A stretch of 23,991 nt of DNA from Pleurostoma richardsiae. Lineage: Eukaryota > Ascomycota > Sordariomycetes > Calosphaeriales > Pleurostomataceae. The notes beneath the pieces were generated by a model that was not told the origin of the DNA, did not search any database, and saw only the letters and a list, made by a program, of their open reading frames with translations. A program made the position numbers and the translations under genes. Numbering within the stretch: the first letter of the stretch is position 1; each line of letters begins with the position of its first letter. The stretch spans positions 1-23,991 of the forward strand of contig JANBVO010000103.1 in NCBI GenBank assembly GCA_030052745.1. Direction: 5' to 3'. Positions 9,924-19,670 of this stretch are shown here, one piece after another.

Positions 9924-10244
9924 ATGGTTCTCGGGTTTCGGGTTACCTACTACGGAGCTGGCACCGCCGGTACGGACTCTGCTCCAATGTGCCCCTGCGT
10001 CGCCTGCTGGAACGCTCCTCCCGGCGTCAACCCTCACGCCAGGAAGCCCGCGACCCCGAAGCCCGCTTCTGTGGCTTCCTCGTCATCATCATCATCGACG
10101 CCCAAGGCGAAGAAGTCCTACCATCTGGGTCGTCTCCTGAAGCGGCCCAGCTGCGACAGCATCCGGTCAGACATGGTGCCTCTGTGCAACGCTACGACGC
10201 TGGACTCCACCAGCGACAAGTCGAGCGTCATGAGCGGTCCTTAG
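9924..10244 (+). CDS. Small Cys/Ser-containing protein of unknown function
   Basis: A single-exon frame of 106 aa that I do not recognise. It has a good start context (GCCAAAATGG) after a CT- and CA-rich leader. The N-terminus is FRVTYYGAGTAG. A cysteine cluster CPCVAC lies at residues 23-28 (Cys 23, 25, 28), with further cysteines at 77 and 88. A Pro/Lys linker and a run of seven serines (52-58) are followed by a basic patch (KAKKSYHLGRLLKRP, about 61-75). There is no signal peptide and no membrane segment. The cysteine spacing could bind a metal, but no family is claimed. The Ser run plus basic patch suggests a disordered, possibly phosphorylated C-terminal half. A longer frame opens at 9635 in another phase but lacks these features. 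Confidence 0.6.
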   Translation: MVLGFRVTYYGAGTAGTDSAPMCPCVACWNAPPGVNPHARKPATPKPASVASSSSSSSTPKAKKSYHLGRLLKRPSCDSIRSDMVPLCNATTLDSTSDKSSVMSGP

Positions 10245-10761
10245 GCACCCCTGGCTGCTCGACATGAAGACAAGAGTCGAAAAAAACACGAAGTAATGAA
10301 GAGGAGGAGACTGAGATTGACCGCATCCTGCGGCATAATTTGATACCCTGACAAGAATGGCCTTGCTGCTCCGGACGAGATACGTCTATCTGTCTCTACG
10401 TGACGAATGGTATCTCCTGCAAGGTCATGGTTGTCTACTCAAAGCACTCGGAAGAGTTGCGCAAAGCGGCGGGCACCCAGGGCGCCCAAAGCAGGGCGGA
10501 TGAAACCCCCTGTGGCATCGGTGCCGTTGCTTCGGGTCTTTGTTATTGATGAGCATTGTTGATCGGCGAGGCCCTTTGGCTTGAAAGACTCTCTGGTCCG
10601 AGGCGGACTTACAGATGGAAGTCTAATATTAGTTGACGTATATAAGCAAAACATGATCTTTGAGGCACTCCCATGCCTCTCCTCCAATGCAGTTCACCAT
10701 TGCCTTGAAACCTTTTTTGAAAGTGACCTAACATCCCATCCGTTGAACCATCTATGACCCT
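10245..10761. other. Convergent intergenic region between the 106-aa gene and the ketosamine kinase gene
   Basis: These 517 bp hold the two 3' ends. An A-rich run just after the 106-aa gene (about 10279-10296) could be part of its 3' UTR. A minus-strand open stretch at 10439-10687 has no ATG at its head and no protein features. No gene is supported. Confidence 0.6.
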
Positions 10762-11794
10762 TCAGCTGTACTTCCTGATGAGCTTCTTCATTATCGACAT
10801 TGCTCCGCTCCTGTACCCTCCCCCAAAAAGCGCAAAATGGTTGAGATGATGGTATCTGCCAAGCAATCGTCAGCGAGGGTCTGTCACGGGCGAGGCATAG
10901 ACGAGGTCAATGAACTCACAGCTCATACAGCGCGACTCTATCTTCGAACTCTTCCTTCGGCTCACACGGGGGCACCAGCTTCTCGTACTCCCTCCAGAAG
11001 CTGCTCCCGTACCCGCCAAACATGCGCATGATGCCGAGCTCGTACTCGGAGTGCCCGTACACGCACGACGGGTCGTACACCACCTCCTCCGCGCCGCCCC
11101 GCCCCGCGATCCTGCCGCGGCCGTGGTTGCCACTCCACAGGTCCCCGTGTACCACCACGGGCACCACCCCCCTGAGGTGCCCGTCGCCCAGTAGCCGCGG
11201 CACCACCGCGCTCGCCACCCTCTCCACGTCGCGCTCCAGCTCCGGGTCCCCGCCGTTGGAGCGCACGCACGCGCGCAGGATGGCCCGCAGCCGGTTGTCT
11301 GCGTAGAAGTCCGCCCACGACTCCCGCCAGCCGTTGTCCTGCTCCGTGGCGCCGCAGCAGGTCGGCACGGGGAAGCCGAACATGGGCTTGTCGTAGCCCT
11401 CCAGGGCGGGCGCCGGCGTCGTGTGCAGCTTCGCTAGCTTGGCGGCGAGAGACTGGCCCGAGCCGCCGGGCGCGCTCGATCCTAGCTCCAGGAAGTCGGT
11501 CGCCAGGAAGTACCTGCCCGACGAGGACCTGAGGGGCCCGTGGGCGTGGGAGGCGGGGCAGAAGTTTGGCACGGCCGAGTGGATGGCGTTCAGCGAGGCG
11601 TGCTCGCCCGTGAACATGACCTCCGCGTCTTTCCCGGACCCCGTCTTGACGAAGTAGTTCTTCTCCTCGCCGCCGGCGGTGCCGGACAGCTTGAAGGTGG
11701 ACGAGAAGCCGGATCCCCCATGGCTCGCGATCTTTGCGGAGCTGGGATCCAGGCCCAGTGCTTCCAAGATGGCTGGATCGACACTTGGCGCCAT
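10762..11794 (-). CDS. Fructosamine/ketosamine-3-kinase family protein
   Basis: A member of the fructosamine-3-kinase family. Known members phosphorylate the C3 hydroxyl of sugars attached to lysines by glycation, which destabilises the adduct, so the role here is protein repair in the cytosol. Exon 1 is 11794-10920 and exon 2 is 10855-10762, with a 64-nt intron (donor GTGAGT); the product is 322 aa, close to the usual 290-310. Visible are a glycine-rich loop HGGSGFSSTFKL (25-36), the ATP-binding YFVKTG (47-52), the catalytic loop HGDLWSGN (216-223), YDPS (240-243) in place of the common YDPA, and a C-terminal NHFALFGGGYRSGAMSIM (297-314). The last comes from exon 2 and confirms the splice. 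The start at 11794 (MAPSVDP) is the first in-frame ATG. Exon 1 has very strong C/G third positions. All catalytic residues look intact. Ribulosamine versus fructosamine preference cannot be told. Confidence 0.92.
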
Positions 11795-11870
11795 GTTCAG
11801 TATCTTCAATGTTGTTCACCAGAGATCAGGTCACTGAATGAGAGTCGGTGGGTTGAACGGTTGCAGGATA

Positions 11871-11878
11871 TGACGTCA
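11871..11878. promoter_or_regulatory. CRE palindrome TGACGTCA upstream of the ketosamine kinase gene
   Basis: A perfect 8-bp ATF/CREB-type element, 77 bp upstream of the kinase ATG at 11794. In fungi such sites are bound by ATF-class bZIP factors that act in stress responses. The position fits a proximal promoter element, or the leader if transcription starts further out. Confidence 0.4.
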
Positions 11879-13283
11879 GCGGAGATAGATATCGTCTTGA
11901 AGAGCAGGCAAATGCTGGCTGAGCCGCTTTGATCTACTCTATTCAAGGTACCTGACTTTGTCGCACGAGACGAGGATTGGAATGGCGATGGCCGATCTGC
12001 AGCGTTTTGGCAAAGATTGATGAGGGTTTTGGTGTTATACGGGTGGTGTGCTTTACACCAACCCACCCACCCACGCAATCTTAACTTCACCTACATGTGG
12101 TTGAACCAACCTCTGCCGAAGAACAGAGATAATCAGCGTATGGTTTATTGGGCTGTGATAGCTGTTGTTACCGGACCACTGGTAGAAGGGTATTTGACTA
12201 GTCACTTTTATGTATTTCTCCCCTGTGCTTCTCAACATGTTTCTGCATCCCATCTCCGTGTTTAGGTAAAGGTCCCGGGCTAGGACCAGGTAGTTGATGC
12301 AGGAAGGTCATAAAGGGCGACAAGACAAGATACAGAATAGAAAAGAGCAGATTTACGGGTACACCACAGCAGTTATCCTACATGATGAAATTTGATCTAC
12401 AGGAATACCACTGAGATTCATTCCAAAGGGTGGAGGCTTACATCGATCCCGTTCAGCATCCAGCATCGTCTGCAAGACTATAGCTTCATCAACAGTCGCC
12501 AGCTTTGTCGTCTACTTAGTCCTCGGCGTTGTCGGCTCCCTGCTGTAATCTCCCATTGGAAACATGCGCTGCCGTCCGTCGACGTGACCATGGTCGCTGT
12601 CAGTGGCGTCGTCGACCAACTAATGTAGCCGTTCAGAAGAAGCGCGTAACTCGGCGGTGTTGTCGTCTTCGTTTGCGACCCGGAAACGCGTCGCCGCCGC
12701 TGCTGTATAGCGCCATGCGCCTGGAAACGGTAGGCCTGCGGGAACGTTCATATTGTACACATCGATTCTAGAACGTAACAGTATGCACGAAGTGGAACTA
12801 TGTAGCACGCCGGCCGCAGACAGAGCGCGGGTTACCTAGAGAGGACAGTCTACGAATGGTACTACACTAGGCCTGGGGTCTGATGAAGCTCCTTCCTCAT
12901 GTCACCGCATTAAGCGATGAGCACGACGAAAAAGACGGCAAAGCTTGCACTGAGGATATCAAAAATTACGCCCAGGTCGGCCCCGAAGGACAAACCAGAC
13001 TGGTCAGCTCCACGATGTGCAATGCAGGCTTCCCAATCTAACTGAGATCCTGCTTGATCGACCCCAGTTCAGACAAGGTAAGTATGAAGAAGAAAGGAGA
13101 GAAAAATACTGAAAAAGTCGAGAGGGCGAGGGAAATTAAATACTAGGTGCATGTGGTCTGTGCGAGCCTGCAGTCCCTTTTGACCGCCTTGCTAAAATTG
13201 GGCAAAAAAGCACCATAACGGGAAGGCGGTAAGCTAGTGGCAGGCGCCTCAGAGAAGGGCTCGCTGACATAATTCTCTCCCAC

Positions 13284-13292
13284 AAACCCTAA
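13284..13292 (+). promoter_or_regulatory. Telobox-like AAACCCTAA upstream of L26
   Basis: AAACCCTAA lies about 110 bp before the L26 ATG. Telobox motifs are known to be common in ribosomal-protein promoters of plants and several fungi, where Tbf1-type factors bind them. It is followed by pyrimidine-rich sequence up to the start. Confidence 0.5.
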
Positions 13293-13397
13293 GCAGGCCC
13301 ATACCGACCGCGAAAACTTGACAATTTTCCTCTCCTCCTACCTTAGCCATTCTAACCCGACAGCAACCACGACCTCTTCGCGGCACCAACAGTCACA

Positions 13398-13963
13398 ATG
13401 GTCAAGACTAACAAGGGTATGTGCCGTCCCTGGTCAATTGAATTGCTTCACCATTTTCCGAAAGAAACGACAGTCCTGACAATAGCCATGCAGACCTCCA
13501 CTCCTCCCGGCGCAAGTCGCGGAAGGCCCATTTCTCGGCGCCTTCCAGCGTCCGCCGTGTCATCATGAGCGCCCCTCTCAGCAAGGAGCTGCGCGAGAAG
13601 TACAACGTAAGCTCTCCCCGATCTCTCTCTTACACCTCCATCCCCCCAGGTCGAGCGGTCCGCTGATAAGAGTTCCCGCCGACACAGGTCCGCAGCATCC
13701 CCATCCGCAAGGATGACGAGGTCCAGATCGTCCGGGGCAGCAACAAGGACAAGGAGGGCAAGGTGACCTCGGTCTACCGCCTCAAGTACGTGATCCACGT
13801 CGAGCGCGTCACCCGCGAGAAGACCTCCGGCCAGAGCGTGCCCCTGGGCATCCACCCCAGCAACGTCGTCATCACCAAGCTCAAGCTCGACAAGGACCGC
13901 GAGGCCATCCTGGAGCGCATCAAGCGCGGCCGTGAGTCCAAGGGCAAGGCAGCCGCCCAGTAA
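13398..13963 (+). CDS. rpl26: 60S ribosomal protein L26 (uL24)
   Basis: A large-subunit ribosomal protein that binds 25S/5.8S rRNA near the polypeptide exit tunnel. Exons are 13398-13416, 13494-13606 and 13688-13963; the introns are 77 and 81 nt; the product is 135 aa, the usual length. The N-terminus after MVKTNKD is the highly conserved [15 protein letters not shown] (10-24) and [18 protein letters not shown] (30-47). A KOW domain follows (about 52-80, [11 protein letters not shown] to [12 protein letters not shown]), then [18 protein letters not shown] (98-115) and a basic tail ending KGKAAAQ. The first exon codes only for the first six residues plus one base, as is typical of fungal ribosomal-protein genes. 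Codons are strongly C-ending, as expected for high expression. Confidence 0.97.
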
Positions 13964-15347
13964 GCGGGCGAACTGACGCTGGTCACGCAATCACCACCAC
14001 CATTCTGCAAGCGGATAGAATCTGGATGAGGTCGGGCTGAGAGATACGACGAATGACTTCGGTCTGCTCGACCTGCGGGAGCGACCACCTCCTCCCGCTG
14101 GAGCGAGGGAGCGGATACCCCGGTCACCATCTGTGTTGGGGACTACGAATAAAAGCGGTTCGGGCGTCGGATGGCGTTCTGCTGCCGTCTCGGGACTCGG
14201 GACAGCGGACGGCTTCTCTTGGTAGCAGAGGAATACAAAAAAACCGGAAGCAGCAGCCTTTCGTTGCTTCAAAATGGCCATTTCACTATGCCCAGCTTCT
14301 TTTTATGCTGAACATGTGAAATGCTCCATGGGAGGTCCTCCCGAAGTCTTTCCCTTCGACCTCGCATCGTGACACCCCGTCCCACGGCATCTAGCCGATC
14401 ATGCTACCCTTCTCCCCCTTCGTCTTGACTAACTGATATATTTGCAGCACATGATGAGCTTGGTCTGCTGCAATGTCACAATGATGCCTGGACCACAGAT
14501 TCAAGGTAGGGAAAATCCCACACATACCGCTAGGATATCTCCGCGTCAACCACTTAGCCGATGGTTTTCGAGGTATACGACTGGCGAAGAGCAAACCAAG
14601 CCGGGGGAAGCCAAATGAATCACAGCTCCTCTGCTCTCGCCTGCAGACTTTCAATCGTTAGATTCCGTCAATGGGATTGGAAGTTTGATGGTGAGGCACA
14701 TATCTCATTCGGCTCGAATTCTCTACTTGCATGCCCTCTGCAAGTCTCTCACCGAGCTTGATTTTCTGTGCTGCCTTCATATTTGGATGCCGAGTCCCAG
14801 AGCGGAGCTCTCTCAACTCTTTTCAACTTCATCTGTATCTCACTTCTTGTGTTGGCAGCGGTTATGATTAAAAATTAATATTAATAGCAACATGGCTAAG
14901 TCTGTGATGGAAAATGAGGGCATAAGTATGTCTCTTCTGGAGACGTGATCCTCCAGAGCTAAAGCCTTGATGGAGCCCTCCGTCATGTGAAGTGGACGGG
15001 TGTTTTAATCTCTACACTAGAATAACAGATTCCTGCTGCAGCCATGATACATCCATTGTACTAAAACCCAGCAATTTGCCAGAAAGTGTCTGTTTGATAC
15101 CCTGAGAAGTCGTGATACAACCAGGCGAAACGCGAAGCAATGAGCTCGATCCTCCAACTATCGATATTCTGCAGTGGCTGATGATCTTCATCGGTGAGGA
15201 CAGGTCAGGCTGCCAGCAGAATAAGTGAGGACAAAGACACGGCGTGGAGCATGTGTATGGATGGCCACTGTGGTGATATGATATCTCTGACATGATAATT
15301 CGTACAAGGTGGGTCATCCTCGTCTTCATCCTCTGAACAGCGACGCT
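13964..15347. other. Convergent intergenic region between L26 and the 957-aa gene
   Basis: These 1.4 kb begin with the L26 3' UTR and end with the 3' UTR of the minus-strand gene. The region includes an AT-rich patch at about 14865-14890 (a 12-bp palindrome ATTAATATTAAT near 14874). Short frames (14053-14319 plus, 14391-14654 minus, 15012-15329 minus) show no domains. No gene is supported. Confidence 0.6.
14148..14153 (+). terminator. AATAAA, candidate poly(A) signal of L26
   Basis: An exact AATAAA about 185 nt after the L26 stop codon. Fungal 3' ends use this hexamer only loosely, so this is a position-based guess. Confidence 0.3.
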
Positions 15348-18327
15348 CTAGGCATTCCAGTGTGGAGGGATAGTGTTATTCTTCTGCTTGGCTTCGGTCG
15401 AAATGATGTTGCGGAAGCTCTCCTCGAGGGAAGCTGGACCGAGAGGCGGTCGGTTCTCTCCGCGCTTCTCAGTGATCGCAGAAGGGGGTACCATGGCATC
15501 ATCGAGAAGGCCATAGTCGCTTGGCTTACTAGATGTTGTCTGACGCGATCCCGTAGCATTAGCGATCCGGGGGCTGAGTGATGCGGCGGCATTCCCGCCA
15601 TATTGAGGAAGGTAGCCTTGGGCAGTGGTGGACGAGACGGTGCTGGGGAGCACGTCGCTGCTGGTAAGGCCTCTCTTCATCATACCGTGCCAGACTCTAC
15701 TAGAGAAATCAGCTTCAGCCTTCCACATCCATTCCCGCAACAACAGCATACCTATTTCCCGTCGATCGTCTATCGCCGTGGTCTTGATATCCAGCAGACT
15801 TGACGTCACCCTCACTTGCTCTGAAGGAGTTCGAGGTCTGCCGCTCCTCGAAAGCCTCGGCATCTTCAAGAGCCTTCCGAAAATCCTCTTCACTGCTGTC
15901 AGTCTGGCTACTAAAGGATGAAATCGGGCTGACTGCTGTGGTGCGTCTGCCGCTGGTGAGTCTCTTGACTGCCAAGATTGCCTGGCTAGGAGTGATCGGC
16001 TCGAACGGATCCTCGCGAGACTTGTGATGTCTCTTCGTTCCATACTCCTCCTGCATCGAGCTAGCGGAGCCACGCCGGCAGAGGTAATCCGTCGAATCCT
16101 TGGGAGTGATGGCTGCCTTGTAGGGAGAAGGAGGATAGAAATTCTTGCCGTCAAACTTCGGTAGCCCATGCTGGACCGATCGAGGGGCGTTGCCCCAGTA
16201 GAGGTAGCGAGCGCGGATTTCGTCCTCAGTTAGTTGGCGGGAATAGACATAGTCAGAACTCCGAGCGCTGCGCGGGTTCACCCCCTGGGGCAGGGTTCCA
16301 ATCAAGTACGGGACGCCGAGACCTCCATGATCCTCGTCGTCGTCTAGTAATCCTACAACCTCAGTATCCGACTTAAAGCCGCGGGTGTCAGAATGGAGGA
16401 GTTCCTTCTCCGAGTCCTTGAGTTGCTGCTTGATAATCTTCATGAGGTCAGTGGAATTCCATTCATTGTCATCAGGACTGCCATCATGGAAGAGTGAATC
16501 TGATCGAGGCTTGAAGGGAGGGGCCAGTGCTGCTCCGCTAGGAAGCGCCGAGGTCTTGGCTGGGACACTGACTGCTCTAGAGAGCGACTTGACGGGCTTG
16601 CATTCGAAAGACTCCTCGCTGCTCCGGATGACTTCAACGTCGGCAGTCTTCGGACGAGGCGCATCCTTCTTTTCCGTCACCTCCTTTGATGTGACTTCGG
16701 CCAAGTCACCGTGGTTGTTCTCGTCAGGAGCAGTGAGCTTCTTGGGAGAATCGTCCTCCTCACTGGCCTCATCAGACTTCTTGTCAGAGTTCGGGTAGTG
16801 TGTATTCTCAAAGTCTAGATGGGCCTGACGCATACGCTCAAACCGCTCTATATCGACCTTGAGCATCTTGATTTTGTTCTCCATGTCCTTCTCGTCGATC
16901 TGATGCTTGTTGTATTGGAGCTGGTCCTCATGGTATTTGAGGCTGGCTCGAAGCGAGCTAAGCTGCCTAGCGGTGATCTCACTCAGTCGAATGGACGAGA
17001 TTGGAGGTGCTGGAGGCGGGTGGAGAGCCAGGGGCGCAGGGCCTCTAGGGGCAGGGAACCCAGTCATGGGCGGAGAGGGATGAGGGCCAATTCCGCCAAC
17101 CATTGCAGGCATCGACATCGGAGGAGGAGGCATCATCATCCCCCCGGAAGGAGGTGGCGCCGCGAAGTTGTGGCCGGGTCCCATATGGGGAGGCAAGAAC
17201 CAGCCGCCGAAGGGCGGTGGGAAAGGAGGGGGGACTGGATACATCCATTGCCCGTTATACACAAAGGGCTTGGTGTGATCAAATTGGTCAGGAGGAGACA
17301 GATTGACATGCTTGGTGGGCTTGTCTTTACGGGCGTCGATGTCTCCGGTCCTCTTGTTGTGAGTGTCTTTGAGAGTGTTGCTACCCGATACGGCGCTCGG
17401 ATTTGACATCGCAGGAATGGCCATTGGAGGAATTGGGTAAGGGAAGACCCCAGGCACGCTCATCGGGCGAGGCATCATTGGGAATGGGCCCATTGGTGCC
17501 ACTCCTGGCGCGAATCCTGGGAAGAACTGCGGCATCGGATGCATTGGGTGCATCGGGGGCATCGGAGGCACGGGGGTGAGCGATATGCCTTCCTTAGCTG
17601 TTTGATTCGGCTGGGCATGATTGCTGTGACCATCGGCCGGATTCTGGCCATCCTTAATTCGCCTGGAAGTCGGAGACGGCGCGCCGCCCCGTGTGTTGGG
17701 AACAATCCTACCTCCAGCTGTGACCCGGACGTGGGTAGGTGAGACAACAGCCTTATAGAATCTCTGGAATCCCTCGCTCTGCTGTGCGATCAGGCCACAA
17801 GGTGCGGACAGAGGACCGTTGGCGGCCACTTCGGAGCCACTTCTGCCCCGGTACTTCCACTCAGTCTCGCCCTGAGGCTGGCTTGCCGGAGGGACAGATT
17901 GTGGAATGGGAATCGGTACAGGTAGTTGTGCAGGTGGCTGCACAGGGACTTGGACTTGGACTTGGACAGGTGGCTTTGAAAGCTTTGAAAAGGTTTGGGT
18001 GAGCGCAGGAGCAGGAGCTTGGGCGGAAGCTCGGGCAGAGGCTTGGACTTGACGCCGATGTGCATTGCCTCGGTAGAGCACCTCGTCAGATCCAGTTGAT
18101 GAGTCGTCCTTGGACTTCTTGATGCTACGCCGGAGCGAGCCGGTGCTCTTTCGCGCACCAAGGACTATGCCGGCTATACTGAGTCAGTCAATCAGTCTTT
18201 TACGGCGTCGACTTAAAGAGGATATACCAATCTCTGGGTCCTTTGAAGCCATTGCAGCAGACACGATCGCAGAGCGAGAGCTGCGCAGGCTCATGAGCTC
18301 CTGGATGCTGTAGACTCGCGAATTCAT
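15348..18327 (-). CDS. Large low-complexity protein with N-terminal eIF4E-binding motif
   Basis: Probably a cytoplasmic mRNA/translation regulator (inference). Minus-strand exons are 18327-18228, 18173-15752 and 15699-15348, with introns of 54 and 52 nt; the product is 957 aa. The N-terminus MNSRVYSIQELMSLRSS holds YSIQELM (6-12), a match to the eIF4E-binding consensus Y-x4-L-hydrophobic. It is laid out like yeast Caf20, where YTIDELF sits at the very N-terminus. A basic Ser-rich patch follows (about 43-56), then VQ/PVP repeats (about 100-125), and FQRFYKAVVSPTHVRVTAGG (169-188), which looks like a conserved block. A Pro/Met-rich region with PPMHPMHPM spans about 234-424. A charged helical, coiled-coil-like segment lies at about 428-488 and a Glu/Lys/Ser-rich region follows. 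A second conserved-looking block is LTEDEIRARYLYWGNAPRSV (681-700), followed by GLPKFDGKNFYPPSP. The C-terminus (842-957) comes from the last exon. There is no RNA-binding or catalytic domain that I can name. The eIF4E link rests on one short motif; the gene model itself is strong. Confidence 0.85.
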
Positions 18328-19670
18328 TGGAGTTGAGATGTAGGCAAAGATGACGTGAGTCCGATGTGTTCTGGAGCACTGCCAGCGGAACTGTGTCGGG
18401 AACAAGGAGTTCCTGGCAAAGTGACACGGAAGAGAGGAGATGATGAAGGAGAGGATCCCTGTCAAAGCGACGCTGGGACTAGACGGAAGGGTCAGTTTCT
18501 GGTCCTCAAGCTGGCACAAGATGAATATAGGAATAGAGTCCAGGAGATCTCCGAAGCCCGAGTCGTCTATGTCTCCTGCATGGTAGTCATTTATGATCTC
18601 AACTTTGGCGCATAGTTTTGAGTTTCGCAAGAGATACTTGGTCGCAAGCAGAGTCGTGGCAGTCATGGGTGCGTCGTCCCGCTGGAGCGAGAAAAGATGC
18701 TTGACGAGCCTCTTGGCGCGCCTGCGCATGGAGCGTGGAGATGACATGGCGAAGTCACAGACCCGCGGGTTGTGTTGCTTGGATGTGCTGGTGCCCCAGG
18801 GTGGGCTTGTCTTACCTGTAGTTCGAAGGTCAACTTCAAGAGTTCCCCTCGGTCGTGCGGACTGTCGACCGGCGGTGGGTGGTGATCTCGGACGGAGGAG
18901 CGTACGAAGGAGCGTGGAGCAGCGAAGAAGCAATCAGCGAGTGATATGCATACAAGGCTGTCGTGCCAACCTCGGAACAAAAGAGGGTATCGCCCGTAGA
19001 CGAGAAGAACAAGAGCCGCAGGTGACTGAAGCCGAAGGCAGAGCGCGAGAGAGGAAGGGCGGATGTAGAGTGAAGATGAGTAGGAAGGGGATGCGCGGAG
19101 AACGAAGAATTGGTTATTGACCGGTGGGACGTGGAGGCACAACCAGAAGGGAGGCAGGTAAGGTAGCAGCAACCGAGGCGAAGCGCAGCTCCAGGTACTC
19201 GATACCAAGTCGCCTGAAGTCACTACTCGCTTCCTCAGCAGCCAGTATTGAGCAGAATGAGGCAATACGGGTAATACAGATAGGATTCTTAGGTGGAAGA
19301 TGGTGGATGTGGGAAAGGAAGGAGCAGTTGCGGTCCGAGATGGGTGGTTCGCGGTTTCCTCTTCCAAGATGTGGCGTGGAGGGTGTGTGGAGGAGGAGAG
19401 AAGGAAAGGAAAGAAGGCGCCAAACGCAAGGGCAAGGGTAAATAAAGAGCGGAGACGTGAACGTAAACAATGGGGAGAAAGAGCAAGTCCGAGCACGAGA
19501 AAGAAGCAGTTCGTGAGTTCACGGGGACGACGAGGTCGCCGCCGGTGCTGCTTCAAGCATGTCCCGGGGCGCCGGCGTTGCTGTGGTGGAGGGCCGGAAA
19601 AGGGGCAGGGGTAAGGCGAGCCCGGCCGGGCGGCGGCAGGATCTGTGCGGTGCACATAGATATCTTTCAC
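18328..19670 (-). other. CT-rich promoter/leader region of the 957-aa gene
   Basis: The minus strand is strongly pyrimidine-rich, especially 19550-18950, as in promoters and long leaders of fungal genes. It therefore has few stops and produces long chance frames. A consensus donor AG|GTAAGA at 18815 and an acceptor CTCCAG ending at 18682 could mark a 134-nt leader intron (18682-18815). The main frame is open upstream of the chosen start, to beyond the in-frame ATG at 18666, so an N-terminal extension of 113 residues cannot be excluded by sequence alone. Confidence 0.45.

Larger units (their letters stand above)
11795..13397. other. Divergent intergenic region between ketosamine kinase and L26 genes
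   Basis: These 1.6 kb hold two divergent promoters. The kinase side has a perfect TGACGTCA, and further out a small hairpin with a C-triplet run (12045-12072). The L26 side has a telobox-like AAACCCTAA and a CT-rich leader. Short frames at 12053-12265, 12392-12628 and 12529-12808 are on both strands and unconvincing. No RNA gene was recognised. Confidence 0.65.

Noticed and set aside
9635-10267. 210-codon frame overlapping the 106-aa gene
   Set aside because: Its ATG lies on the TATA-like box itself, and it runs through the CT-rich leader. The 106-aa frame has a better start context and composition.
10962-11819. 285-codon minus-strand frame within the ketosamine kinase gene
   Set aside because: An Arg/Gly-rich shadow of the kinase exon in another phase, produced by its high GC content.
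15801-15808. A second TGACGTCA palindrome
   Set aside because: It lies inside the coding exon of the 957-aa protein, far from any start, so chance is the simplest explanation.
18663-19670. 335-codon minus-strand frame
   Set aside because: Begins without an ATG and is made of Ser/Pro/Leu-rich translation of pyrimidine-rich DNA. It is better explained as promoter and leader of the 957-aa gene.
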